Of a DNA stretch of 64,000 nucleotides, positions 36,399 to 47,959 are shown piece after piece. The number at the start of each line of letters is the position of its first letter. The first letter of the stretch is position 1. Position numbers and translations under genes: made by a program. A model generated the notes under the pieces. That model was not told where the DNA came from, did not search any database, and worked only from the letters and a program-made list of their open reading frames with translations. Origin of the DNA: Turbatrix aceti (lineage: Eukaryota; Nematoda; Chromadorea; Rhabditida; Panagrolaimidae); the NCBI GenBank assembly GCA_963969345.1, contig OZ017770.1:3233246-3297245 (forward strand), read 5' to 3'.

Positions 36399-39300
36399 AT
36401 GCCGAATCCAAAGCCACCCGACATAAATCAACAACCCGGCGATAAACCGACTCTGTCATCAGTCGGCTTCACAGCTACCAACTATCCCATCAAAGCCAAG
36501 TATAAGCAGCCAAAGCGTCGTCGCGGCCCGGAGGTTTGTATTTTTATCGGAATAATTTTCATTCAAAAATGATAATGCGTGTATAAATTTTGCACCTCAA
36601 AAATGTTTTTTCTAAGTTATTTCTCTTTTTTTTAGTCGGACGACGACATCGAAGTCTTCGGAGACGAAGCAATCAATGATCAGGAACCGGACGTGCTCAC
36701 GGACACCGTATACACCATTACAAATGATCGCGGAGAGACGCAGAAAATCGAATACACCGACGAAGGCGGTTTGGAAGATGTCATCAGACAGGCAAAAAAT
36801 TATCCACAGGAACCTTCGCCGATCATTATGCCCGAAAAAGTCAAGTACAGATGCGATGATGTCTGCTACACCTGTCATGAGGGCGGAGGCTCTCTGATCA
36901 AGTGCACGAAATGCAGCCTGGCGTTCCATGGCGTATGCCTTGATCGCTTCTACACCCTCGGCTCTATCAACAAGAAGAAATACGTTTGTCAAACGTGTCG
37001 TCATGCCAAGAACGATCCGAAGGCTAAAAAGGCGCCCAAGAAAGCTTCTGGTGTCTCTGGAGAAGCAAATTTCCAAACGGTTGCTGTGGAATTTCTGCGA
37101 CGTCGAATCGATGACGACGATTTTGCCAACAAACTGGCGGTCTTGGCGAAGACCAGAAACCCTCAATTTTTCACTCCCGAAGATGACGTTCTTGATTTAA
37201 CTCCGACTTTGCCGGGAATGGAGGCTAACCCGCCGAAGCAATTGGTTACGTCAGGCCCGGCTTCTTGTCATTTTTGCCACCTGTAAGCTTTTTTTTCTCT
37301 TTTTGGTATCTTACCACTTTTTTTAGCAAATTTTCCGAAGAGCATCCCGGTATGTGCTGCGACTTTTGTGATAACAAGTTTCACGCTCACTGCTTGCAAC
37401 CTCCGTCTTCTAATGGCAAAAACGAAGTTTGGATTTGTCCTTTCCACATTGAACACGCAATCGTAAGTCTTTGTTCATCCTTGGATGCACTACATAATTG
37501 TTTTTAGAACGCGATGACTCAAACTCACATTCTGAGCCGCCGTCTGGAAGAATGGAACAGGGGACAGCTACCCTTGAACGTTCCCGAGGATATTTATCTC
37601 TTTACCGAGAAGCACATCAAGGATTCGTACAACGCGCCTCCACAGGAAATCGTAACCGAATCGCTTGTGGCCGGCACTTCTGGAACTCGTTTAAACACCG
37701 CCCCTGCCAATGTTCCAGCTGCCCAAAAAAGAGCGCAATCGGGGCAAGCCAAGCGGCCATCGAAACGGAATTTGACCGATGTGCTCCAGAAAGTCAACAA
37801 AGAAGGGACGAATGTTTTTACTTGGCAGAACATGATCAAGGAAATGGTGGAAGTCAACCGTGCAATGAAAGTGTTCAATCCATTTGAACCCGTCGGTTAC
37901 GAGGCTAACGGTGATCCGATTTGGCCACATCCGAGTGACGTCGTTGTTGGTCTTGATCAGGCACCTTCTCAAGGGTTGGTTTTATTTTTTACTGTTAACA
38001 ACTTGCTTACACTATTTTTTTTCAGCATTACTCCTCGGATTGGACATTTGCGTTCTTTTGCCCACGATGTTGTCTGGGCGAATCACGGTTTTCTTACCCT
38101 CCCACAGTACTCCCGGTTGCTTACAGTAATCGCCTACCACATGCAAAAATGTGTCGACTCTCCAGAAACAAACACTGGCCAGCTTCCCGGTCAAGCAGGT
38201 GACGCCGCTCCGTCTTCTGAGAAAGTGGCTCAGCCGACATCGCTTCACACGAATGCTTCGTCTTCGTTGTCCTCTCGCGAATTTCATGCTGATGGATCCC
38301 AGGGAAAGGAAATGGAATTGTTTCAACAAATTTGTAACAGCGAACCGTATAAGCCGCGTGCTTCCGGCATTCCGGGAAGCGGTAATCAAGGTGGTACACA
38401 CGCCTCGCAAATAACTACCACCGGACTCAGTCAAACACTTCCCGACAAAGTTGTTGCTCCGCCTTCGGGGACTCAGACCTCGGCGTCAACAGCTCCTATT
38501 GGCTCTGTGATGCCAGCCTCAGTTTCTCTCCTGTCGGGTTCTTCTTCAACTATGCGCACCAATGCTCCGGGTCAAATTGTTGCGCCACCCGATGTCGGTT
38601 GTCGTGTTACGAGCCCGACAAAAATTTGCAACATGCCTGAGGTTTGTGCTTAAAATTTTTTTAAACTGTACAGTAGCATATTCGCTGTAAAAGGTGCTTC
38701 TGCATATTCTTTCTTTTTTTAATTTTGAGCAAAGTAAAATACAAATTTATGTTTAGCATCAAATTTGAACGTATTTACTATATCAGAACTTTGTTTGTTT
38801 TTTTACAAAATTCATGTATCCATTTCAGAATCAACCGCTTGGTAACGCTCAACTATCTGCCATGTCAGTTCCACAGGGCGTGCCGAGTACACCAGCTACT
38901 GGTCCTGTACAGCTCCAAGTGCCCACTCTGCAAAGCATGTTTGGACCTCCGTTTTCTTACCTCAACATAGAACGCTTCCTAAATTTGCCCGTTACGTTTA
39001 CTGTATCCCCGGAAACAATTTACAGTACTGGTGTCAGATTCATTTCGACATTGAACTGCGCGTTCCTTGTGCAGTTTACTGAAGCAGATATTTGTAACTT
39101 TATTGCATCATTGAACCCGGATATGCAACTCGCCTTTTACTTTGCTGTGCTGAATTTTCTCGCAACTATCAGCTCCTATCAGCCACTCCAACCGATCGCT
39201 ACTCAGCAACTGAATACGCAAGATCGAATCTCACCAGAAGTACAGGCCGTTATGAACTTACTCGTGTCGCTTTCCAAGCTCCTTCCTCCGGCGCTCTCTG

Positions 39301-42300
39301 CACAGCAAACGCCGAATCAGTGTCCGATGCCGGTTCCGACGATGCAGCCTACCCATCAAAGCTGTCCATCTTCCGTGCCTGGGATGCCTGATCCAAGGGG
39401 TCAATCTGTGCAGAATCCGATGCCGCCAAGCTTTCCTTTGCTGCCCTCTCAGCAACAACAGATGCCAGCGCAGATTTCTCCGTTGCAATATTTTCAACAG
39501 AATGCGGAGCATCCTCAGCAACAGACGCTTGTTCCGTCTCCAACGCCGCGTCCTCAGCAACAGACGCTTGTTCGGTCTACGACGCCTACGCAGCGTCCTC
39601 AGCAACAGACGCTTGTTCGGTCTACGACGCCTACGCAGCGTCCTCAGAAACAGATGTGTGTTCCTTCTCCGACATCGCAGCAGCGTCCTCAGCAACAGAT
39701 TCCTGTTCCCTCTGCAACGCCGCGTCCTCAGCAACAGACGCTTGTTCCGTCTCCAACGCCGCGTCCTCAGCAACAGACGCTTGTTCGGTCTACGACGCCT
39801 ACGCAGCGTCCTCAGCAACAGAGGCTTGTTCCGTCTCCAACGCCGCGTCCTCAGCAACAGACGCTTGTTCGGTCTACGACGCCTACGCAGCGTCCTCAGA
39901 AACAGATGTGTGTTCCTTCTCCGACATCGCAGCAGCGTCCTCAGCAACAGATTCCTGTTCCCTCTGCAACGCCGCGTCCTCAGCAACAGACGCTTGTTCC
40001 GTCTCCAACGCCGCGTCCTCAGCAACAGACGCTTGTTCGGTCTACAACGCCTACGCCGCGTCCTCAGCAACAGACGCTTGTTCGGTCTACAACGCCTACG
40101 CAGCGTCCTCAGAAACAGATGTGTGTTCCGTCTGCGACATCTCAACAGCGTCATCAGCAACAGACGCTTGTTCGGTCTACGACGCCTACGCAGCGTCCTC
40201 AGCAACAGACGCTTGTTCCCTCTCCACGGCGTTCTCAGCTACAGAGAGCTGTTCATTCTCTAACATCTCCGCAGCGTCCTCAGCAACAGATTCCTGTTTC
40301 CTCTCCACGGCATCCTCGGGTACGGACGTTTGTTCCCTCTCCAACGTCTCAGCCGCTTCTTCAGCCACAAATCGTTGTTCCCTCTCCATGGCGTCCTGAT
40401 GTACGGGTGTTTTTCCCCTCTCCAACACCTCAGCGGCGTCAACTGCAAGCGCCTTCGCCACCGCCAGTTCTCCAGCGACAACCTATTTCGCGTGTTCAAC
40501 AGTCCGCTGAAACGGTGATGCCGCAGCCCCAAGAACAAACTGTTCCTAATGTCCCACCTGCTTTGCAGAGCACCGGACTTGAAGTGATTAATCTTTGTAT
40601 GTCATCAAAACATCCGCTGATGACGTTTGAGATGGCTCACTCGTTTGTTCAACAGCTGTCGACTCGGCAGATTGAAGCCTTCACTCTGCTTTATGTTTTT
40701 ATGAGGTCTCGGGATAACCAACAGGTTGGTGAATTCGTCGTGAATTGTCGTTTGTTTAATCGTAACATGGTTTCAGACGGCTCCAACTTCTTCGTCGACG
40801 TCCGGACCTTCCGATAGTCTTCCAAATCCCGGTCCCGGTGTGCGTTCGAAAAATCTGACTTTTCTAGAGGCTGTGGAAATTTGTCAGGACATGACCGTTC
40901 GGCACCTAACAGCTCTCATGACTGTTATTTCTTGGTCGAGCGAACAGGTTGGTAAATTCGGCGGGAATGGTTAACCGGTGTCGGTTTCTTCATCGTAACA
41001 CGTTCTTTCTTCGATCTCGTTAACTTTCTGGCTTCTTTTAGTTTTGTTTTGTTACTTTCCTTTTTTGGTTGCTTCCATTGGTTACTTCTTTTTCCTATTT
41101 CGTTACTTTGTTAAAATCATGTAAAAAAAAAATAAAAAACAAAAATATTGACGTGATTTTAGGAACCAAAGATTCGGGACAGCGCGCCTTTGCTTGAGGC
41201 TGCTGTATCGCTAGAAGCCTTAAACGTTGCGCGTCCGATACCCACCTCACCCCAAACAGCAGCTCCTCCTTTTACGAATGCGTGGAAATCTATTCACCCT
41301 TCTCAGGCTCTAACTATTTCCCTACAAGACTTTTCGAGTTCGCCAAATTTGACCCTTACTCCGGATATATTGTGTTTGTTGGACAGTGCGGCACGTGATG
41401 ATCTTATGATTAATGCGATTGTGCAAGGCAAGCAGGCGCAGGATACTGCATCTCCGAATTCTGGAAGCCCAGGCTCTCGATCTAACAGCAGAGAGTACAG
41501 TACTGAGCAGTCCCCCGTAGACGCTGCGAATCTCGAACTGCCGAGGGATGAGCTTCGTTTCTCGAATTTGTTTGCCGTGTATCAGTCAGACGAACCTCAA
41601 GTTTTGCAAATCGAAGCCCGTATGTTTTTTGCATAGAAATTTGTTTAAAGGCTTTTATGTTTCATTTTCAGAAAATCCGCCAAGTGGTGCTCTACGGGAG
41701 AACGAGTCTGCCAACGACGATGCCCTGTATCAAGAAGCAGAGGATGTGGAAGAAGAAGAAGAGTCGGAAGATGAAGTCGAGTCCGAAGAAGAAGGGTCGG
41801 ATTCGTCAAAACACAGCGAAAACGGCGAGGAAGAATTTTATGAATACGAGGAAGTTGAAGACGGCGTCAGTGCAGCTCAGTTCAGCTCAGAAGCATGCCA
41901 ACAACAACTCGCAGGACCGTCTTCCTCTTCTCAACAGCCGTCGTATTATCCGTTGTCGTCGGGCCTTGCTCCGCAGCATTCCGCGCAGGATGAGGTGCCA
42001 CCGCAAGCTGCAGAGCACCAAGATGTTGACGCTGAGGAGTTGTCTCAAGCCAGTTTTGATTATAACATCGATGACATCTTGAATTCCCCAACAGACAATG
42101 CTGGTCAACAAGCCGCTGACGTCTTTGATGCGCCCATATCGCCGGATAAACATACACCGAACCCGGTAACTTCTTCTGAAACTTCTGAAATCGATGTCGA
42201 ATCATACCAGCAGGACGTCGTTGATTTCGATGCAGCCGAGCCACTCGAAGCGATTCCTATGGAATCAGAGGATTTTGTTTATCCCACCTGCGTGATCTCC

Positions 42301-45300
42301 AACCCCGTGCTGAATCTGCAACCTGAAGAGACACCCGAGGGACAAAACAAGCGTCATGATATGTTCTTGTCTGTTGTCCAGAAAGTTGCTGATCCCACCA
42401 GCTCTGTAGAAGGACTCCAAAAGATAACACCGGTCACCGAAGAACGTTTGTCGAATCTCGCATCCGCATTTTTGCAACAATCCACACCGGAGCAGGATGA
42501 GCAAGAGTCTCCCATGTCTCCGATACCACCAGAAAATGTAGCCTCAGCGCACTTGCGTGCAAAAGAACCTAAATGCTATGGCGACCGCGACCACGACAAA
42601 CAAAAGATTAATTTATGCCAGCCACACGAACTCATGGATGGACAAATTTGCAATCTGGTCTACCAATGCCGCCCAAACCAAGATTTTATAGCGAGGTTTT
42701 ACATGCGCGAAAACGTCCTTTTTGTCGAGATGCAAGCCTATGATGAATTCGAAAGACTACATAAATCCGACGAACGGTTTATTTGCAAGCACTTGACAGC
42801 CAAAGAGTGCATCAAGCTGTTGATGCCGCGGAACAGCGAGATCGATCTTCCGGATCCGTTTATCCGAAAGTACCGTCAATATAGCGCGAATATCAAACTT
42901 TCCAAAGCTGAAAAGAAAGCCTCACGCGATAATCAGGCTACTGAGGTAAACTGAATCAGAGCAAAAATATCGATAATAAAAATAATTGATTTCAGACCAG
43001 CAAGTGCACTGATGAACAGTCGATTCAGCCGGAATCTCAGAAGAACAACGACAAGGCTGATACGTCCGCTCAGAGCAGTGATGGAGATGACAGCATCCCT
43101 GCGGAGATTTTTGAAAGAACTGTCGCTAGCCTTCGTTTCCCTGAGCAGCTGGAAATTTCTCGTCACGATGTTCGAACAATTCTGACTCTCGAGCATTTCC
43201 TACCACCCAGATTCTGGGAAGAGCACACAAATGAGGATGGCGCCGTCATCGAGACTCCAGAATTTCGAACGCTCAAACGCCGTGGCCAAGTTCGCTTCAA
43301 AGCAGCAGTCCGGCAGCAGGCACAAATCAAGGCAGCGTTGGAAGGCGTTGCTTACGAGCCCCCACCACCCCGAGCTCCTGTGGTTCGTCGACGGAAGGCA
43401 GACAGTGAAAGCGATGCCGACTCTGATGTTGCCAGGAAACGGGCTAAAAAGGCCAAGAAGGAAAGTGCTGCATCCAAGAAAGAAACTGCTGCGTCCAAGA
43501 AGGAAACTGCTGCATCCAAGAAGGAAACTGCTGCGTCCGCCAAAAAGAAGAGCAAGGAGACAGCGAAAGTGAAGGCTTCGAAAGTCAACGGTCCGGTGGC
43601 CAGCAGCAGCAAGGCATCCGTCATTGACAATAAACACGAACAGCTTCTTCAGCCTCTGATGGCGTCTCTCAAAGCCGGGCAAGTTGTTCACGATCGTTTT
43701 GGCTTTATCAAAACGTCAGCGACGAAGAAGAAAAAGAAGCCTGAACTGCAAAACAAAACCAAGGTTCCGAGGTCTTCGCCTGTTCTTGCAAAAAGCCCCA
43801 ATCAGCAAATCAAAAAATGCGTTGCAAAACCCGAGAAAGCAGAGCTGAGCGGAAAAGAGAAACTGCTGAAAAGAACAAAAAAGAAGCTTTCCGCGATGAA
43901 TGATCTTATTCGCCGTCCTAGCTTGTTCGTTACCAATGAGGAAATTGCTAACGTCAAGAAAGCTGCAAAAACAACTGAGCTTTCCGGGAGACACCAGGCG
44001 TCGATTTCAAAACTGATCACAGCAGTGCGTGTACGGCTTCTCGCGTCACCCGTCGACGAAGTCCGCTATCATGTTAGCCGGCTGGTTGCCAAGATAGAAT
44101 CAATTTTCCAGATTTTTGATAATCAGAAATGGTGCGGTCGAACTGTGCTGCTTCAACTTATCAGATTCCTCAAACACGATATCGCGCAGCTTTCCACGGC
44201 AAATGAATATGTTAGTTCTGCTGCACCCACGGTTCGTAAATCGAAATTTAAAAAAGAAAAGTTATCCTGCAAACGTGAAGATCGTATTGTCAAACTGAAG
44301 TTCCCCAGCGATGGTCTTGTGTCAAACGATAATGCTCTGAACCGTCGCAACTTGGATCGCTTTGTTTTCAACGAGGAGTACCGCTCTAGAATCCTGGCCA
44401 AATCCAACCCTTCTTTGCTCTGCGGCATTGAGGGCTTATTTTCTAATTATTATTCCCGCTTGGATGACTATCAAAATCTTGTTCGATATGTCAAGCCCGA
44501 GAGACGCCAACGTGAAATGATCAAATTCTCTACGCGCCATCGACGTGAAAAGCTCGTTGAAAAGCTGAACATTATGTTTGGTCGTCGCAATGAAAGGGAC
44601 CTGCTTATGTCTGCCTGGGACCGCGGTAAACGAGGAGTTACTGTTTACGCTGACACCAAAAAAGGCTACGTCAAGACGAAGTATCCCGGGAAGCTGGTGC
44701 TTGTTTCTCGCTGCATCACGGCGGCTGATGATTCGGTCGAGGATCTCCTGAGCAGCGGCTTTGAACTCGTCGACGCCAAAGACGATGATGTAGCCGACCT
44801 CAAAAAGAACGACACCGTGGAGCTTGAATGTCGCAAAGTTGGTAGTGCGTTTTACCTCATCGCGCCATCTTTTTTCCAAATGAAGATGGGCAAAGAACTC
44901 GAAAAGAAGACAATTCACTACCCCGTTGCTCGTCTCAATCACAAGGGACAAGTTCTGGGCTTCCGAATCTCACCGGTGATGCTCCAGCTCAATGAAATGC
45001 ACACCAAAAATAAGAAGTGCATCCTACCCGGTGAAAAGACTTCTGTGGATTACCCTTCCATCGTGCAGACGGTGAAGTTGTTCGAAAAACATCGGCGTCT
45101 CGAGGATGAAAGCTGGGTGGTCAATGCGAACATTGCCTCTGAGCCTCTGAAGCATCTTAACTTCAAGGAAAACCCTTATGTCTGGGACAAACGTAAGTAT
45201 TTAAAAAAACATTGACAGAGAAGAATTAATACAACGTTTCAGGCTATCTTCTGGATAATCGTTCTATTTCTGGATTGATGGTTTTGGTGGCTCCTTTCCA

Positions 45301-45832
45301 CAGCTATAACGTCATTCCGCTTCATACCGGTTGCAATGTCGTTGGCTTGCATAACAAGCTCATTGACCTCTATCCCTTCATTCCCAAATGTCAGGCCGTC
45401 CGTCAGGCTCACAGCAATATCAATATCACTCATGATGTAAGTTTGATCTCTCAATTTCTTTTTAATTTGTTTTTTTTTCAGGGATCAGCGACGCTTTACA
45501 CATGGAACCCGGTGTGCATTGGTAATATAGTCTACGGTCATCCAACAAGAATCAAGGCACTGAAAAACTGTGATTGCTGCCAGGCAATTCAGGCTCACAA
45601 GCAGGTGAAGTCCGATAACACCATCGTTCAGTTGTATAACGAAGCTGTTATCCGAATTGGATGTGCTGAGTTCAGCATTCATATTTTTGATACGAATCAG
45701 AAGCACAGTACCTCTCCGGTTGAAACGCTTTATCCGACCGTCGACGACGAGCCGCTTGTCTTCCCAGAAGAAGCTGTCTTTTCTGACGACGAAGAACCCG
45801 ATTACCCCTATGACACGGATATCGAAGACTAA
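36399..45832 (+). CDS. PHF12/ATHP-1-like PHD-finger and FHA-domain chromatin protein, giant form
   Basis: Twelve phase-consistent exons: 36399-36533, 36636-37282, 37327-37462, 37508-37974, 38026-38641, 38829-40724, 40777-40947, 41163-41619, 41672-42945, 42996-45192, 45243-45436, 45482-45832; about 2,846 residues. Two PHD fingers lie near 115-160 (CYTCHEGGGSLIKC...FHGVCL) and 258-300 (CHFCHL...CCDFCDNKFHAHCL). A Gln/Pro/Thr repeat spans about 890-1230, an acidic tract (EEEEESEDEVESEEE) about 1540, and Lys-rich KKETAAS repeats about 2080. The C-terminus ends in a divided FHA-like fold (YLLDNRSISGLMVLV ... AVIRIGCAEFSIHIFD, with an NCDCCQ insert like the CNC of human PHF12). PHF12 bridges SIN3 and MRG15 to repress transcription. 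Human PHF12 is about 1,000 residues. Two fused neighbours are possible, but PHDs first and FHA last is the PHF12 order. Confidence 0.75.
39505..40490 (+). repeat. Coding tandem repeat (PQQQTLVxSxTP type) with a 252-bp higher-order period
   Basis: Roughly 39-48-base units encode variants of RPQQQTLVRSTTPTQ and RPQQQTLVPSPTP. A 201-base block (39593-39793) recurs without a mismatch at 39845-40045, offset by exactly 252 bases (84 codons), pointing to a very recent unequal exchange or gene conversion. All three plus frames and one minus frame stay open across much of it, a by-product of the repeat composition. Confidence 0.9.
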
Positions 45833-46904
45833 CTTTACATTGTTTTTTTCATTCTTTGTTTTTTATCGTTCATGCACTGGTTTCATATTTTTTAATCTTC
45901 ACATTTTGCCACTGTGTTATTTCTCTCCCATATCCCATCGTTTCTGTTGCTCAGTTCCGAGAATTCGATCTTTGTGTTTTTATCAAAAGAAACGGTTTCG
46001 TTCTCTACTTTTAATTAAATGCCTGCCCTCGTTGCAGTTTTATTGGTGAATGTAGTATGATCTCGGATAAAAAATCTTTAAAAAAATCTTTGGTGTGAAA
46101 AACTGTAGAAGTTGCCGCCGAGTTGGGTGTTGTTTACATCTGGCATTCGCTTGACTGCCGTCAGAAAGGAAGAAAGAAACGCATTTGAATATTTTGAAGC
46201 ACAAGGGTGTCTAATAAACGATGTATTGCCGCGATCATCGCTTTTACGTATTAGAGACGACGATCTTTGTTGAGTAACAAACAAAAGCGGTTGTTTACAG
46301 CTTGCGCAGCTTAAGAAAAAAAAATAAAAAACGATGAAAGTTACCAAAAACGGCCAAAAATTTTTGGGGTCCCGATCACGGAAGGATTTATTGTTTGATG
46401 TCAGAGACAAAAAATAGGTCATGGACGGCACAAAAATCCTGAGCCTGGTCTTGGGCTATAGTGGCAAAAATTGTGACAAGGCCCAGAAAGTTGAAATAAG
46501 ATCTTTGTTCTGCAGACTATTCATCATAACAAAGTTGCGGTACACTTTATATTTTACAAGATCATCATAACAAAAGGCTTGCAGCCCAGCTTGGCTTAAT
46601 AATTTTGGCACGGCTATTGGGTTAAAAGTTTGGCTTGATTTTTGTCCCTGATTGTACATATGCCTGACAGAAGAGATCAAGGATCCATCACAAGCTTAGC
46701 GAAAACATGTGATATATCATATGATCACTTCGGCAACCTGTATGTTTTGACATCAAAAATTTACAAATCAAAGCAGGATGCCGCGCTTTCTTTGTTTTGA
46801 TGTTTTCTTCCCTTTCTGCGCCAACGTCTTCGTACACCACAAAATGTATTTACAGTTCTTTCACAGCTGTGAAAAGTCGCTAAAAGTTGCAGTCAGTGAC
46901 GATC
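45833..46904. other. Intergenic region between co-oriented genes
   Basis: The 3' flank of the PHF12-like gene and 5' flank of the activin-receptor-like gene. Minus-strand frames at 46078-46431 and 46456-46680 have no splice or homology support. Confidence 0.45.
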
Positions 46905-47498
46905 ATGCTGTCAACCATAATTTTTGTTTCAACGTTTTTAGTTTGCTTTTTCTTTTCCAATGCTCGAAATGAATGCTACCTTAATCAAGCTGAAGGTATG
47001 TTTTACAAAATTTAAAACAATAATTTCAATATATATTTTAGCTGTTTTTAAATGTGACGCTGCAGGATTGAGTTGCATTGCCGTAGTTTACCCAAAAAAA
47101 GGCCAAAGAATCGAAAATTGCCTTTTTGAACACTTTAGCAACGGTATGCTTTATCTTTTAAGTAATCACACTACAGTACCGATTGCTGCAGCCCAGGAAA
47201 AACAGCATTGCGATTCCACCTTGTGCGTTGCACCTGATTTTGCTGACTTGCCGGAAAAGAACACTGAAAACACATTTTGTTGCTGTCATGAATATCAGTG
47301 CCTCAACTTTAATGGTACTTCCGTGATATTTGTGTTTTTCGTATATCCGCTCATTTTTCAGCCCGGCAGCCAGAAATTCGCGATGTGCTTCGAATGGCTC
47401 CGACAGCGGCGATAAACGAAAGCCGTCAAATACCAGTGCCTTTGCGACTTGTGATCCTGACCTTTTTCTTTTGGCTTTGCACTTTTTTTAATACCTAA
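46905..47498 (+). CDS. Secreted, probably GPI-anchored activin/BMP receptor-like ectodomain protein without kinase
   Basis: Exons 46905-46995, 47042-47314 and 47362-47498 join in phase to 166 residues. A signal peptide (MLSTIIFVSTFLVCFFFSNA) is followed by a cysteine-rich domain starting RNECYLNQAE and ending TFCCCHEYQCLNFN, the CCx(4-5)CN box that closes the three-finger ectodomain of TGF-beta-superfamily receptors (BMPR2 has FCCCSTDLCN). Internal cysteines (KCDAAGLSCIAV; ENCLFE; CDSTLCV) fit that fold. The C-terminus is basic then hydrophobic to the end (RLVILTFFFWLCTFFNT), the form of a GPI-attachment signal or minimal tail anchor. No kinase domain follows: the next gene is a transporter. 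Similar truncated receptors such as BAMBI act as decoys; that role is inferred. Ly6/uPAR-type three-finger proteins are the alternative family. Confidence 0.72.
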
Positions 47499-47959
47499 AA
47501 ATATATATTCAGAATTTTTGTAAGTAAACACCGCACAAAGTGTGTGCAACGGATTGAAGGGGACATGAAAAAAAATAGTTTGGAACCAATTCTAAATAAT
47601 AATAAAAATATGTGCCTGATCTGCATGATTTTTCAATTTTCACTAGTTTTGTTTTTTCTCATCTATGATCGCATAAAACAACTTTTTTGTGAAAAAAAAT
47701 AACTCTGCATTCCGAAAATTGCATAGACCGGTTCAAACCGTTGAAAGCCAATTTTTGTTTCACATAAGCAAAAAGCAATCCGGTCCGGATCTTCTTGGCA
47801 AGTGTCGATAACACAGCCTACGCTGCTTTTTTGTAGCTGCCGCCATGTGCCTGTGTTAGTCATTGCATCGCGAACGGACAAAGATGATAAGAATTCAAGG
47901 AAAGATTGTGTACCAGCATGGGGAAATTGACCACGGTGCGTAAATAGTCGTCGTTAGCT
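47499..47959. other. Short intergenic region
   Basis: 460 bases between two co-oriented genes, AT-rich, nothing recognised. Confidence 0.45.

Noticed and set aside
39258..40205. 315-codon minus-strand frame and long alternative plus frames in the PHF12-like repeat
   Set aside because: They arise because the repeated codons lack stops in several frames; only one frame joins in phase to flanking exons.
46078..46680. Two minus-strand open frames of 117 and 74 codons
   Set aside because: No start context, splice sites or family signature.
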